A stretch of DNA of 64,000 bases from NCBI RefSeq assembly GCF_964026565.1, contig NZ_OZ032162.1, positions 248,001-312,000 of the forward strand, read 5' to 3'. Source of the DNA: Rickettsia endosymbiont of Ceutorhynchus obstrictus. Lineage in GTDB: Bacteria; Pseudomonadota; Alphaproteobacteria; Rickettsiales; Rickettsiaceae. A program made the translations under genes and the position numbers. Shown here one piece after another: positions 26,304 to 34,920 of the stretch. Each line of letters begins with the position of its first letter. Positions within the stretch are counted from its first letter, which is position 1. Under the pieces are notes generated by a model, which saw only the letters and a program-made list of their open reading frames with translations, did no database searches and was not told where the DNA came from.

Positions 26304-27581
26304 ATGGTAACGGAAACTAATAAAAAAGAATTAATTTGTTCTTTCTGCAGTAAAAAACAACATGAAGTAAAAAAATTAATAGCAGGACCGGCGGTTTTCA
26401 TTTGTAATGAATGCCTTGATCTTTGTACGGAAATTATGAAGGAAGAAACTAAAGTTGCGCTTAAGCAAATTACTTCTTCGATTCCCGCACCGCAAAAAAT
26501 TTGTGCAATATTAAATGATTATGTCATTGGGCAAGATCAAGCTAAAAAAGTTTTAGCGGTAGCGGTTTATAATCATTATAAAAGGCTTGAATATCTTGAA
26601 TCAGGCAATAACGACGTTGAGCTTACTAAATCAAACATCTTGCTAATCGGTCCTACCGGTTCGGGAAAAACATTACTTGCTCAAACGCTTGCTAAAATTC
26701 TTGATGTACCTTTTACAATGGCGGACGCTACTTCTTTAACCGAAGCAGGTTACGTCGGAGAAGATGTTGAAAACATATTATTGCGGTTATTACAATCCGC
26801 CGAGTTTAATATAGCCAAAGCTCAAAAAGGCATAGTCTATATTGATGAGGTCGATAAAATAGCCCGCAAATCGGAAAATCTCTCTATTACAAGAGACGTA
26901 TCGGGCGAAGGAGTACAACAAGCTTTGCTTAAAATTATGGAAGGAACTGTTGCTTCCGTGCCGCCTCAGGGAGGAAGAAAACACCCGCAACAAGATTTTG
27001 TTCAGCTAGATACTTCTAACATTTTGTTTATTTGCGGCGGGGCCTTTATGGGCATAGATAATATTATAACGGCAAGGACAAGCCAAAGCTCTATGGGATT
27101 TGCTGCCAATGTTAATATGAATAAAGAGAAAAATAGCGGTGAATTATTAAAATTACTTGAGATTGAGGATTTAACTAAATTCGGTTTAATACCTGAATTT
27201 ATCGGTAGATTGCCGGTAGTAACTACTTTGGACGATCTTGATAAACAAGCATTAGTTACAATCTTAACTCAGCCTAAAAATGCTATAATAAAACAATATA
27301 AAAAACTATTTGAATTAGACGAGACCGAGCTTAATATTGATTTAGATGCTTTAGAGGCGATTGCCGAAAAAGCTCTAGCTAAGAAAACAGGCGCTAGGGG
27401 TCTTCGCTCAATCCTTGAGAATCTGTTACTAGATAGTATGTATAAAGTTGCAGAACTAAAAAAAATGCAGGTTCATATTACAAAGGATGTAGTAAACGGT
27501 CTAGCGCAGCCGGCAATTACTTCTAATAATGTGGTTAAGCCTACTAAAAAACAACGGATGGTAGAGGATATACCGGCGTAA
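26304..27581 (+). CDS. clpX: ATP-dependent Clp protease ATPase subunit ClpX
   Basis: AAA+ unfoldase that feeds substrates to ClpP, cytoplasmic. I chose the ATG at 26304: it gives 425 residues, the usual length, has an AGAGAAG ribosome site 8 bases upstream and places the zinc domain at the N-terminus (CSFC...CNECLDLC). An in-frame start 87 bases upstream lies inside the GNAT gene. Walker A is GPTGSGKT, followed by the GYVGEDVEN pore loop, Walker B VYIDEVDKI and the RGLRS sensor 2. It lies 31 bases after the GNAT gene, probably in the same transcript. Confidence 0.97.
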   Translation: MVTETNKKELICSFCSKKQHEVKKLIAGPAVFICNECLDLCTEIMKEETKVALKQITSSIPAPQKICAILNDYVIGQDQAKKVLAVAVYNHYKRLEYLESGNNDVELTKSNILLIGPTGSGKTLLAQTLAKILDVPFTMADATSLTEAGYVGEDVENILLRLLQSAEFNIAKAQKGIVYIDEVDKIARKSENLSITRDVSGEGVQQALLKIMEGTVASVPPQGGRKHPQQDFVQLDTSNILFICGGAFMGIDNIITARTSQSSMGFAANVNMNKEKNSGELLKLLEIEDLTKFGLIPEFIGRLPVVTTLDDLDKQALVTILTQPKNAIIKQYKKLFELDETELNIDLDALEAIAEKALAKKTGARGLRSILENLLLDSMYKVAELKKMQVHITKDVVNGLAQPAITSNNVVKPTKKQRMVEDIPA

Positions 27582-27714
27582 GATCGGCAGTTGTCATTCC
27601 GTGGCGGCGTTGGCGTTGTTGCACGGCTCGAAATCCTGATAAAAAAACCCGTCATTGCGAGGAGGTGCGTTAGCATCGACACGGCAATTAATCCTTAGAG
27701 TAAGAATATATAAA
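27582..27714. repeat. RPE fragments between clpX and the next gene
   Basis: GTCATTCCGTGGCGGCGTTGG, GCGTTGTTGCACGGCTCG and CGTCATTGCGAGGAGGTGCG fragments. They run into the leader of the next gene. Confidence 0.65.
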
Positions 27715-29118
27715 ATGTTTAGTTTTTTTAAAAATTCAAAAATAAAACAATTATCTACGGGGTATAAAGAAGAAACTTTAAAATACACAAAAAATGTTAA
27801 TGAGTTTAGAAATGAAGGAATGAAGACGCTATGGCAAGAACCGGTAAAAACAGAAGCACCAATTGATACTCGAGAAAAATATGTAGAAGAAGTATACAAA
27901 ATAATTTTAGAATTTAACAAAAACAATAAGGTAAAACAGTTAAGAGAGCTATTTCCTCCACAAACTGAAATCTTTTATTCATTTACGGAAAATAAAGATA
28001 CGGTAGGCAATATTCATAAAATTGTTGCTATAAGTGATGATATATTTTTAGTAGCTGTAGATGAGCCTAGACTTTTAAGTGAAGATAACCGGATATATTA
28101 TCAAAGAAATTGTTACGTATATAAAAATAAAAAATTTCATGAATTAAAGAATGTTTTAGATTTTGGAGTATGTCCTCAGAAAAAAATAATTTCTTACATA
28201 AAAGAAGACGGTATCTATTTAACAAATTATCACAATGATAAAGAAATAACCTATAAACCTTGGGCAAAAGAAAAAGTTTATTTTCCTGATGGCTCTATTG
28301 CAGTAAATGATTGTGATTTATCAAATATATTTGGAGATTTATATGTTCCTTTTTCTGACGGTAAAAAAATTCTAATGGGCGGATATAGCTTTGGCTTAAT
28401 ATTATTAGAACTAGAGACAAATAGAAGAACTTTAATTTTTCCCGATAAACAATATTATGACGAATATATTAAAGATAACCCTAAGAAAAAAGGAAAACCA
28501 CTAAAAAATATTTTAGAGTTATGGGAGTTTCCTATGTTTCATTTTTCTCTTTCACATAATAATCAATATATAGCTTTAGGTTTTCAAAGTTCTTTCCATA
28601 ACCTTTATGACATAAATGGAAATCTAATAGGTTCTGCTTTACCTATTTCATCTTACCCACATTATGCTATTTTTTCACAAGATGATAAACAGATAGCTTT
28701 TAATTCTTGTCATTTTTATAACGGTGGTACAATAGCAGTACAACTTCAAGAAATACAAAATAATGGCAACCTTGAAAAACAAGAAGATTATGAAGATTAT
28801 ATTGAATTAGATACTGAAAGCCGTGTCTATGCAGCTGTTTCTACATCTTATGGATATATAATCGGTGATGCTCAAGGGTATATACGTGCCAGAAGCTATA
28901 ATGGCGATCATTTATGGGATGATTATTTAGGTTTTAATATCCAAACTATGGATATTACATCAGATGAGAAATTTCTATATGTTGGGACATATAAGGGTAT
29001 TGTATATAAAATTCGTTTAAACTCCGGAACAATTGATCCTTATAAAATTGGTAATTCTACTAATTACGAAGAAAAAAGATGGATGTTCTGGGAAGAGAAT
29101 AACATTTTAGAGTGGTAA
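27715..29118 (+). CDS. Unrecognised protein with beta-propeller-like repeats
   Basis: A protein of 467 residues from the ATG at 27715; an earlier in-frame start lies in repeat sequence and is rejected. I do not recognise a family. From about residue 120 on it has spaced short strand-turn-strand units with D-G or N-G turns (for example IFSQDDKQIAFNS, YDINGNLIGS, ARSYNGDHLWD, ITSDEKFLYVGTYKGIVYKI), like WD40 or PQQ-type propeller blades. The first 100 residues are helical and charged. There is no signal peptide. The gene is free of RPE inserts and has no visible operon partners, so it may have been acquired by transfer (inference). Confidence 0.7.
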   Translation: MFSFFKNSKIKQLSTGYKEETLKYTKNVNEFRNEGMKTLWQEPVKTEAPIDTREKYVEEVYKIILEFNKNNKVKQLRELFPPQTEIFYSFTENKDTVGNIHKIVAISDDIFLVAVDEPRLLSEDNRIYYQRNCYVYKNKKFHELKNVLDFGVCPQKKIISYIKEDGIYLTNYHNDKEITYKPWAKEKVYFPDGSIAVNDCDLSNIFGDLYVPFSDGKKILMGGYSFGLILLELETNRRTLIFPDKQYYDEYIKDNPKKKGKPLKNILELWEFPMFHFSLSHNNQYIALGFQSSFHNLYDINGNLIGSALPISSYPHYAIFSQDDKQIAFNSCHFYNGGTIAVQLQEIQNNGNLEKQEDYEDYIELDTESRVYAAVSTSYGYIIGDAQGYIRARSYNGDHLWDDYLGFNIQTMDITSDEKFLYVGTYKGIVYKIRLNSGTIDPYKIGNSTNYEEKRWMFWEENNILEW

Positions 29119-29634
29119 TAGTATTTATTGACTTTCTAAACAAAAAATAGCGGAAAATGCTGTGAAAATTATTATTTTCTAGATTGCCGCGCTTCGCACA
29201 AATGCTCGCAATGGTGATTCCGGTAGCCATGCAACAACGCCGGAGGCATTGCGTGGATGGTTAAAATCGCTTAAACCTTGTCATACCGTGGCTTGACCAC
29301 GGTATCCAGAAAAAATTAAAAAGCTTAACTGGATGCCGTGGTCAAGCCCACTACTGTACGAACGTTTAAATAAAGAGGTAAAAATTCTGTCATTCCGTGG
29401 CTACGACCACGGAATCCAGCTTATAATATCATAAAAAGATTCTAAAATAAGTCTAATATGGCTTTATTTTCCTGGATGCCGTGATCAAGTCACGGCATGA
29501 CACAGCCTTTTTTCAACGTTCGTACAGTAGTGGGTCAAGCCACGGCATGACACCGCGGTACTTTTAAAGAATACCCAAAATATAGCAATTTTTGATCCAC
29601 GCAATAATGCATTGCGGTAATAAATTTATCTAAT
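29119..29634. repeat. Repeat block with nested MITE between the propeller-like gene and semiSWEET
   Basis: No gene seen. The GTCATACCGTGGCTTGACCA RPE (29279 onward) has its second arm split by the MITE at 29347-29534. It is flanked by the AGCCATGCAACAACGCC motif (29226) and a GATCCACGCAATAATGC tail (29594). Confidence 0.8.
29347..29534 (+). mobile_element. MITE-like element, 188 bp, copy 2 of 5
   Basis: Same 20-bp terminal inverted repeats as 8299-8486, flanked by TCAAG at 29342-29346 and 29535-29539. Confidence 0.88.
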
Positions 29635-29901
29635 TTAATACATCATTATCGCCGTTAAAACAATTAAAGCTCCCACTAATCCGACTATATTGGCTATTAT
29701 GATAGGAGTGTTTTTTAATAAAATACCGTATAATAGCCAACTGCTAAGAGCAACGGCACTAATCGTAAAAGCCGGTAGCGAGACCGAACTTGCAGATTTA
29801 CAGGTAAATATTTTATATGCCTGTACGTAAAACATGAAATTACCTATTATTCCCATAACAGTCATATATTTTTCGTAAAAATTCATAAATTTTGGTGACA
29901 T
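29635..29901 (-). CDS. SemiSWEET/PQ-loop sugar transporter
   Basis: A small membrane protein of 88 residues with three predicted helices (about 14-31, 41-60 and 66-86), the minimal triple-helix bundle of the SWEET/SemiSWEET family, which works as a dimer. The first helix has the family's MGIIGNFMFYVQAYKI core, with VQ where many have PQ, and the CKSASSVSLPAF segment is typical. Sugar or another small metabolite could be the substrate. Confidence 0.82.
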   Translation of the reverse strand: MSPKFMNFYEKYMTVMGIIGNFMFYVQAYKIFTCKSASSVSLPAFTISAVALSSWLLYGILLKNTPIIIANIVGLVGALIVLTAIMMY

Positions 29902-30158
29902 TATTTTTATATCCTATTTAATGTTAATTGTGTGGATCGATAAAAAACGCTGCGGATGTCATTCCCGCGCGGCATTATTGCGTGGAGGTCTTGGATCGTT
30001 AAACGTATGAGCTAGGGAGATGTAGGCGTTGTTGCATGGCTCGAATTTTTGCAAAGCGTTTGTCATGCCACGGTATGACACCGTACTTATAATAACCGTA
30101 TTAATACGGTAAATTATGAGCCATGTAACAATGCCTGTGCCTCATCGTAATGATGTTA
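29902..30158. repeat. RPE fragments between semiSWEET and xthA
   Basis: GTCATTCCCGCGCGGCATTATTGCGTGG, then GGCGTTGTTGCATGGCTCG (30027 area) paired with GAGCCATGTAACAATGCC (30117-30134), enclosing CCACGGTATGACACCG and a TACCGTA palindrome. No gene seen. Confidence 0.7.
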
Positions 30159-30947
30159 TTACTTCGTCCTGTGAAAACTCGCCACTATCGGTATATGATC
30201 AGAAGGCTTTACTTTAGCCCTTAAACTATAATCCATATAACAATTGTCTAAATAGTCAACCGCACCGTTAGAGCCAAGTAGCATGTCAATACGCATACCT
30301 CTATTTTGCTCAAAGCATCCGGCTCTATAATCCCACCAGGAAAATTCTTGAGTATTAGGGTTTCCGAATCTATATAAATCTTCAAACCCTAAATTTAAGA
30401 TTGTTCGGAATTTTTTTTGTTCTTGTAGAGTAAAGCAAGTAGTGTCGGTAAGTATACTCGGAGAATATACATCAATATCAAACGGTGCAATATTAAAGTC
30501 TCCGCCTATGATGATTTGTTCTTCAAAAGATTTTTGCAAGGATAAATATTTGATAAAGCTATCATAAAATTTTAGTTTTGCTTCAAATTTATCGCTACCG
30601 ACTAGCGAGCCGTTAGGAGCGTATAATGAAATTACTTTGCAAAAACCAATGGGAGTGGATACGTTAATTTCCAAAAATCTTGATTGATCAGAGCAATAAT
30701 TATCAGGAAAATCCTTTATTACTTCGTCCGCGGGAAATTTAGATAAAATAGCAACGCCGTTATATGATTTTTGTCCGTGAACATAAAAGTTATACGGTAG
30801 ATCAGATAGTTCGTTAAACGGAAAATTATCGGTTTCGCATTTTATTTCTTGTAATAATAAAATATCAGGATTTACTTCGGTTAAAAAATTACGTAAATGC
30901 TCAAGTCTTATTTTTATGGAGTTAATATTCCAAGCGGCTATTTTCAT
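30159..30947 (-). CDS. xthA: Exodeoxyribonuclease III
   Basis: Base-excision repair AP endonuclease and 3'-5' exonuclease, 262 residues, metal dependent. The EEP-fold catalytic set is visible: N7 in AAWNINSIKIR, E34 in LLQEIK, the IIGGDFNIAP motif near residue 146, and the closing SDHIPI motif near residue 251 with the catalytic His. This is the XthA/ExoIII type. It stands alone between repeat blocks. Confidence 0.95.
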   Translation of the reverse strand: MKIAAWNINSIKIRLEHLRNFLTEVNPDILLLQEIKCETDNFPFNELSDLPYNFYVHGQKSYNGVAILSKFPADEVIKDFPDNYCSDQSRFLEINVSTPIGFCKVISLYAPNGSLVGSDKFEAKLKFYDSFIKYLSLQKSFEEQIIIGGDFNIAPFDIDVYSPSILTDTTCFTLQEQKKFRTILNLGFEDLYRFGNPNTQEFSWWDYRAGCFEQNRGMRIDMLLGSNGAVDYLDNCYMDYSLRAKVKPSDHIPIVASFHRTK

Positions 30948-31360
30948 TTTTGCTCTGTAGTGTAATTATTGAAACCCATTCTTGCGGGAAGATATTGCTG
31001 CTTTTATCGAGCCATGCAACAACGCTCCGCCTGCACGGGAAGGTGTTGTTGCGTGGATCATAATTATCGTATTATGGTTATTACAAGTACGATGTCATAC
31101 CGTGGTCAAGCCCACTACTGTACGAACGTTTAAATAAAGAGGTAAAAATTCTGTCATTCCGTGGCTACGACCACTTCAGTCCAGCTTATAATATCATAAA
31201 AAGATTCTAAAATAAGTCTAATATGGCTTTATTTTCCTGGATGCCGTGATCAAGTCACGGCATGACACAGCCTTTTTTCAACGTTCGTACACTAGTGGGT
31301 CAAGCCACGGTATAACTCTTCAAGTTACACTTACATATACTTCATTTTTTATAGCTCTCT
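30948..31360. repeat. Repeat block with nested MITE between xthA and the fusion protein gene
   Basis: No gene seen. AGCCATGCAACAACGC (31011) and GTTGTTGCGTGGATCAT (31046) motifs lead into an RPE (ATGTCATACCGTGGTCAAG) that is split by the MITE at 31111-31299. Confidence 0.8.
31111..31299 (+). mobile_element. MITE-like element, 189 bp, copy 3 of 5
   Basis: Flanked by TCAAG at 31106-31110 and 31300-31304. The right terminal repeat has one mismatch (ACACTAGTGGG for ACAGTAGTGGG), and the inner palindrome has mutations (CCACTTCAGTCCAG), so this copy looks older. Confidence 0.87.
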
Positions 31361-32974
31361 TCATTTCTGCCCTGCCGTATTTTCTTCCGTTATTTTGTCA
31401 TTACGAAATCTCCATTCCGGGAAACTGAAATAATAAACTAAAAGATGAGTAAAAAATGCTCCGGCAATTACCGCCATCATAGAATATTCTATTGTATTAT
31501 AATCAGGGTTTGAGCCGTATATATCAAGTAATACGCTAAAACATACCCCCCATAATATTGATATTTCAATAGTTAGACCTTTCGGGACTCCTTTGGTAAA
31601 TTGTCCTCCGCTGATAAAATCTCGGAATATTACGCCGCTATTGGCAGTTATACAGGCGAAAAACGGTCCCCAAAATCCAAGCGGTTCAATTTTTTGTATA
31701 ATAATCATGACAATGCCGATAACTACAAAACTTGCTTGCCCAAATGCATCACAAATAGCAAGAATATTAATAAATACTTGATCTAAAAAACTATCTTCAT
31801 AAACTTGTTTATTGTAAGAGCTAAATAGTTTAATAGCGGTAAAACTGATTAATACGGATATAAAGACATAGTAAAAATAAAAGGGAGTAAAATCAAAATT
31901 TAAATGTCCCGTATCATGATTTACTATTAAATCAAGTATAATACAGCTGCTAATAGACGGTAATATTGCAAATAAAAAAGTACCGAATAAAGTAGTATTA
32001 TTCTTAGCGCCTATTATAATACCCGAAACTGCAAAAGCTAAACTTCCGATCATAACGATAATATGACACCATCTAGAGTCGATAGATTTAGGTAATAAAA
32101 TATGATACAGGTAAGTTTTTGTAATTTTCTTATATTCATTGCTAGTAATAAATGCGTCTATTGCATAATTAAATTTTTGTACTACATTTAAAGATACGGT
32201 TTTTTTACTAAACATTAAATGTATCGGTGTTTTTATATTTAAAGGAACTTCCGTTATTTTTTGCTCAACTTTCGCATTCAAAATATTTACGGCGCCGACT
32301 ATTCTATCGCTAACAAACCCGTCAATTTCTTTTGTCATAAGTCCGTTAACTAATTCCATATCATTTTGATATACAGTAATTATATCGCTATTTTTTTCAC
32401 TTTGTAGAAAATCGGTAAATTCCGGAAGACCGTATACGTTACCTTTAATCACGCCAAGATGAAGATTAAATAAACGTATTTGCGCCATAAACTGATTAAT
32501 GTTTTGAAAATTTAGTTTTTTTGCGAGTGGATCGATAATAAATAGTGAAAGTTCTTCTGACCTGTAAGGCTTTGAGAAATAAGCATATTCACTTCTTTCT
32601 ATAGTATAAGTAGCTCCGCTTGCCATATCTAATGTGCCTTGTTCGATATCTAATTGGTTTTGAAACCAATTATTTTCTTCCTTAACTATACTAATTTCCG
32701 CTTTTTTAGCAAAAGCATTAATTAATTCAATATCCATGCCGGCGACGTTAATATTGCCGTTCGGAGTAGTAGTAATATATTGATAAGGGATATTTGTGTA
32801 CCAACCGTTTATTAAAGTTTTCTTATCCGGTACATGGTTACATTCTATAGTCGATGGATTTGCGATAGAAGGTTGACTTTGTAAAGGTTGACCGGGTACG
32901 GCTTCACTTAAAGCATAGAAATTTTTTAAAATAATCAATATAAACACAAAGAGTTTAAAAATTTTTATTCTCAT
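31361..32974 (-). CDS. Fusion of an amino-acid-type binding domain with a TRIC/UPF0126 channel domain
   Basis: A protein of 537 residues with two parts. Residues 1-22 are a signal peptide. Residues about 45-290 match a family 3 solute-binding domain (DMELVNGLMTKEIDGFVSDR and SGATYTIERSEYAYFSKPY patterns). From about 300 to 520 there are seven predicted helices in two similar halves, each with an FAVSG/FVVIG helix and a later SCIILDLI or SGVIFRDFI helix. These match the tandem UPF0126 units of the TRIC/YicG cation-channel family (GGGxxRD motif). I infer a ligand-gated or ligand-delivering membrane channel. Both domains are in one uninterrupted frame. Confidence 0.8.
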   Translation of the reverse strand: MRIKIFKLFVFILIILKNFYALSEAVPGQPLQSQPSIANPSTIECNHVPDKKTLINGWYTNIPYQYITTTPNGNINVAGMDIELINAFAKKAEISIVKEENNWFQNQLDIEQGTLDMASGATYTIERSEYAYFSKPYRSEELSLFIIDPLAKKLNFQNINQFMAQIRLFNLHLGVIKGNVYGLPEFTDFLQSEKNSDIITVYQNDMELVNGLMTKEIDGFVSDRIVGAVNILNAKVEQKITEVPLNIKTPIHLMFSKKTVSLNVVQKFNYAIDAFITSNEYKKITKTYLYHILLPKSIDSRWCHIIVMIGSLAFAVSGIIIGAKNNTTLFGTFLFAILPSISSCIILDLIVNHDTGHLNFDFTPFYFYYVFISVLISFTAIKLFSSYNKQVYEDSFLDQVFINILAICDAFGQASFVVIGIVMIIIQKIEPLGFWGPFFACITANSGVIFRDFISGGQFTKGVPKGLTIEISILWGVCFSVLLDIYGSNPDYNTIEYSMMAVIAGAFFTHLLVYYFSFPEWRFRNDKITEENTAGQK

Positions 32975-33230
32975 ATATCAATCTCTGTATAATTTAAATT
33001 ATAGTTAATTGTTTCCACCTGCGGGCCTTGTTGCCTGGCTCGAATTTTCGATGTCATTCTAGCTAAAGGCGGGAATCTAGAAAGTTAATAGGAGCAAATT
33101 AAATAGTAATTTATTATATAATTTTGCTTATTTTAAGTATTTTCCGGATTCCCGCCTTTAGCTAGAATGACATCGAGAGCGTTTTTAACCATCCATGCAA
33201 CAACACCGGTCAAGCCACGGTATGACATTT
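32975..33230. repeat. RPE pair between the fusion protein gene and xseA
   Basis: ATGTCATTCTAGCTAAAGGCGGG (from 33050) with partner CCCGCCTTTAGCTAGAATGAC (33151-33171), flanked by GGCTCGAA and CCATGCAACAACACC motifs, ending in the CAAGCCACGGTATGACA arm that encodes the last residues of XseA. Confidence 0.78.
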
Positions 33231-34565
33231 TGTGTCTCTAATCACTTTAATTTCGCCGTCAAAAAAATTAATACTAAATTTTTCTTTAGTTTCTGCCACA
33301 GCTTTTGAAGATAAAAATTTACCGTTTTCACTTTTAATGATAGTAAAGCCGCGTTTAAGTACATTATTATAATCTAAGCTTGTTAGAAGTGAACTATTTA
33401 ACGTTAGTTTATATTCAAAATTTTTCAAACTATTATCGATTGATTTTATCATATAACCGGTTTGATGTGTCAATTCTAATAATTTATAAGTAATTATTTT
33501 AACGGGATTAATCCTATCTTTTGTAAAAGATTCAAGTTTTATTTGTTTTTTATTAATCAAATAAGGTAAGGAATCTATTAAATTAAAACCTACTTCATCA
33601 AGTAGTTGTTGTTTATTATTAATATAATTTACAAAATATCTATGTATTTTGTTATAGTTAGAAATATGTTGTTGTTGATATTTAATTAATTGATTAATAC
33701 GGCTTAGTAAAACATGCAAGTGAGATTGTAACGTATAATTTAAAATAGAAAGTACCGGTACGGCAAATTCGGCTGCCGCAGTCGGGGTAGGCGCTCTTTT
33801 ATCGGCTGCTAGGTCAATTAAAGTATAATCTACCTCATGACCGACTGCTGAAATAATAGGAATTTCTGAGTTAAAAGTAGCTCGTACTAATATCTCATCG
33901 TTAAAAGACCAAAGATCTTCTATTGAGCCGCCGCCTCGAGCAACAATTATTACGTCCGGTTTATTTACTTCTTCTAAATTATTAAATCCTTCTATAGCCT
34001 CGGCAATTTCATTGCCGGCATTTTCCCCTTGTACACTAACGGGCCATATTATTATGCGGGACGGGAAACGGTCGGTAATTCGGTGAATGATATCTTTTAT
34101 AACCGCGCCGGTTATTGACGTAACGACACCGATTTTAGTCGGTAAGAAAGGCAATTTTTTTCTTACCTTATTAAATAAACCTTCTTTCTCTAATCGTGCT
34201 TTACGTTCATTTAAAATTTGCATCATGGCGCCAAGACCCGCCGGCTCAAGGTTATCTACCGATAATTGATAGCGTGAATTACCTGAATAGCCGGATAGTT
34301 TGCCGCTGATGACTACTTCCATTCCATCCGTCAACGGAAATTTAATTTTAGCAAGAGTGGGACGCCAACAAGTGCAAGCTAAAATAGCCGTATTTTCTTT
34401 TAAATTAAAGTAACCGTGACCTGAACTAGCTATTTTAAGACCGGAAATTTCCCCTTTTACTCTAACATAACCGAAATTACTTTCTAATAATTCTTTAATT
34501 TTATTAGAAATCTCACTAACGGAAAACTCTTTAGCCGATTGATTATCGATAAAATTATCTAGCAT
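33210..34565 (-). CDS. xseA: Exodeoxyribonuclease VII large subunit
   Basis: Large subunit of the single-strand DNA exonuclease. The protein has 451 residues. N-terminal OB fold (about 15-110, with VRVKGEISGLKIASSGHGYFNLKE, the family's ssDNA-binding block), catalytic domain with GVVTSITGAVIKDI, the VIIVARGGGSIEDLWSFNDE motif (residues about 205-224) and SAVGHEVDYTLID, then a coiled-coil tail. The last five residues (CHTVA) and the stop codon come from an RPE arm. The small subunit gene is not in the window. Confidence 0.95.
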   Translation of the reverse strand: MLDNFIDNQSAKEFSVSEISNKIKELLESNFGYVRVKGEISGLKIASSGHGYFNLKENTAILACTCWRPTLAKIKFPLTDGMEVVISGKLSGYSGNSRYQLSVDNLEPAGLGAMMQILNERKARLEKEGLFNKVRKKLPFLPTKIGVVTSITGAVIKDIIHRITDRFPSRIIIWPVSVQGENAGNEIAEAIEGFNNLEEVNKPDVIIVARGGGSIEDLWSFNDEILVRATFNSEIPIISAVGHEVDYTLIDLAADKRAPTPTAAAEFAVPVLSILNYTLQSHLHVLLSRINQLIKYQQQHISNYNKIHRYFVNYINNKQQLLDEVGFNLIDSLPYLINKKQIKLESFTKDRINPVKIITYKLLELTHQTGYMIKSIDNSLKNFEYKLTLNSSLLTSLDYNNVLKRGFTIIKSENGKFLSSKAVAETKEKFSINFFDGEIKVIRDTKCHTVA

Positions 34566-34850
34566 GGTAATATTACTTAAAATGGTACATTGTTACGTGG
34601 ATTGAAATTAACGCAAAACCCCGTCATTGCGAGCTGGCATTGTGATATGGATCAGAAATTGCTATATTTCGGATATTTTTTAAAAGTACCGCGGTGTCAA
34701 GCCACGGTATGACACCATACTTGTAATAACCATAATACGGTAAATTACGAGCCATGCAACAACGCCTCAACAGTGCAGGAATGACAAGCATTTATTTTAG
34801 AATACTAGTCTATACCTAACAAGAGCAAGTAAATTTTTATAATCTTTTAT
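34566..34850. repeat. RPE fragments between xseA and lptD
   Basis: CGTCATTGCGAG, GGCATTGTGATATGGATCAGAAATT, then GTGTCAAGCCACGGTATGACACC and ACGAGCCATGCAACAACGCC. The rest, 34800-34850, is AT-rich. The lptD promoter follows. Confidence 0.7.
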
Positions 34851-34857
34851 AATTACT

Positions 34858-34886
34858 TTGATATATTTAATATAGCTTGCTATTAT
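34858..34886 (+). promoter_or_regulatory. Promoter of lptD-surA-rsmA
   Basis: TTGATA (34858-34863), 17-bp spacer, TATTAT (34881-34886); the lptD ATG follows 34 bases later. This is one of the few near-consensus promoters in the window. Confidence 0.65.
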
Positions 34887-34920
34887 TTTCCACTATTAAT
34901 TATATCTTGAGTAATATTAA

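Noticed and set aside
27655..27714. Upstream start of the propeller-like gene
   Set aside because: The extra 20 residues come from an RPE arm (MRGGALASTRQ).
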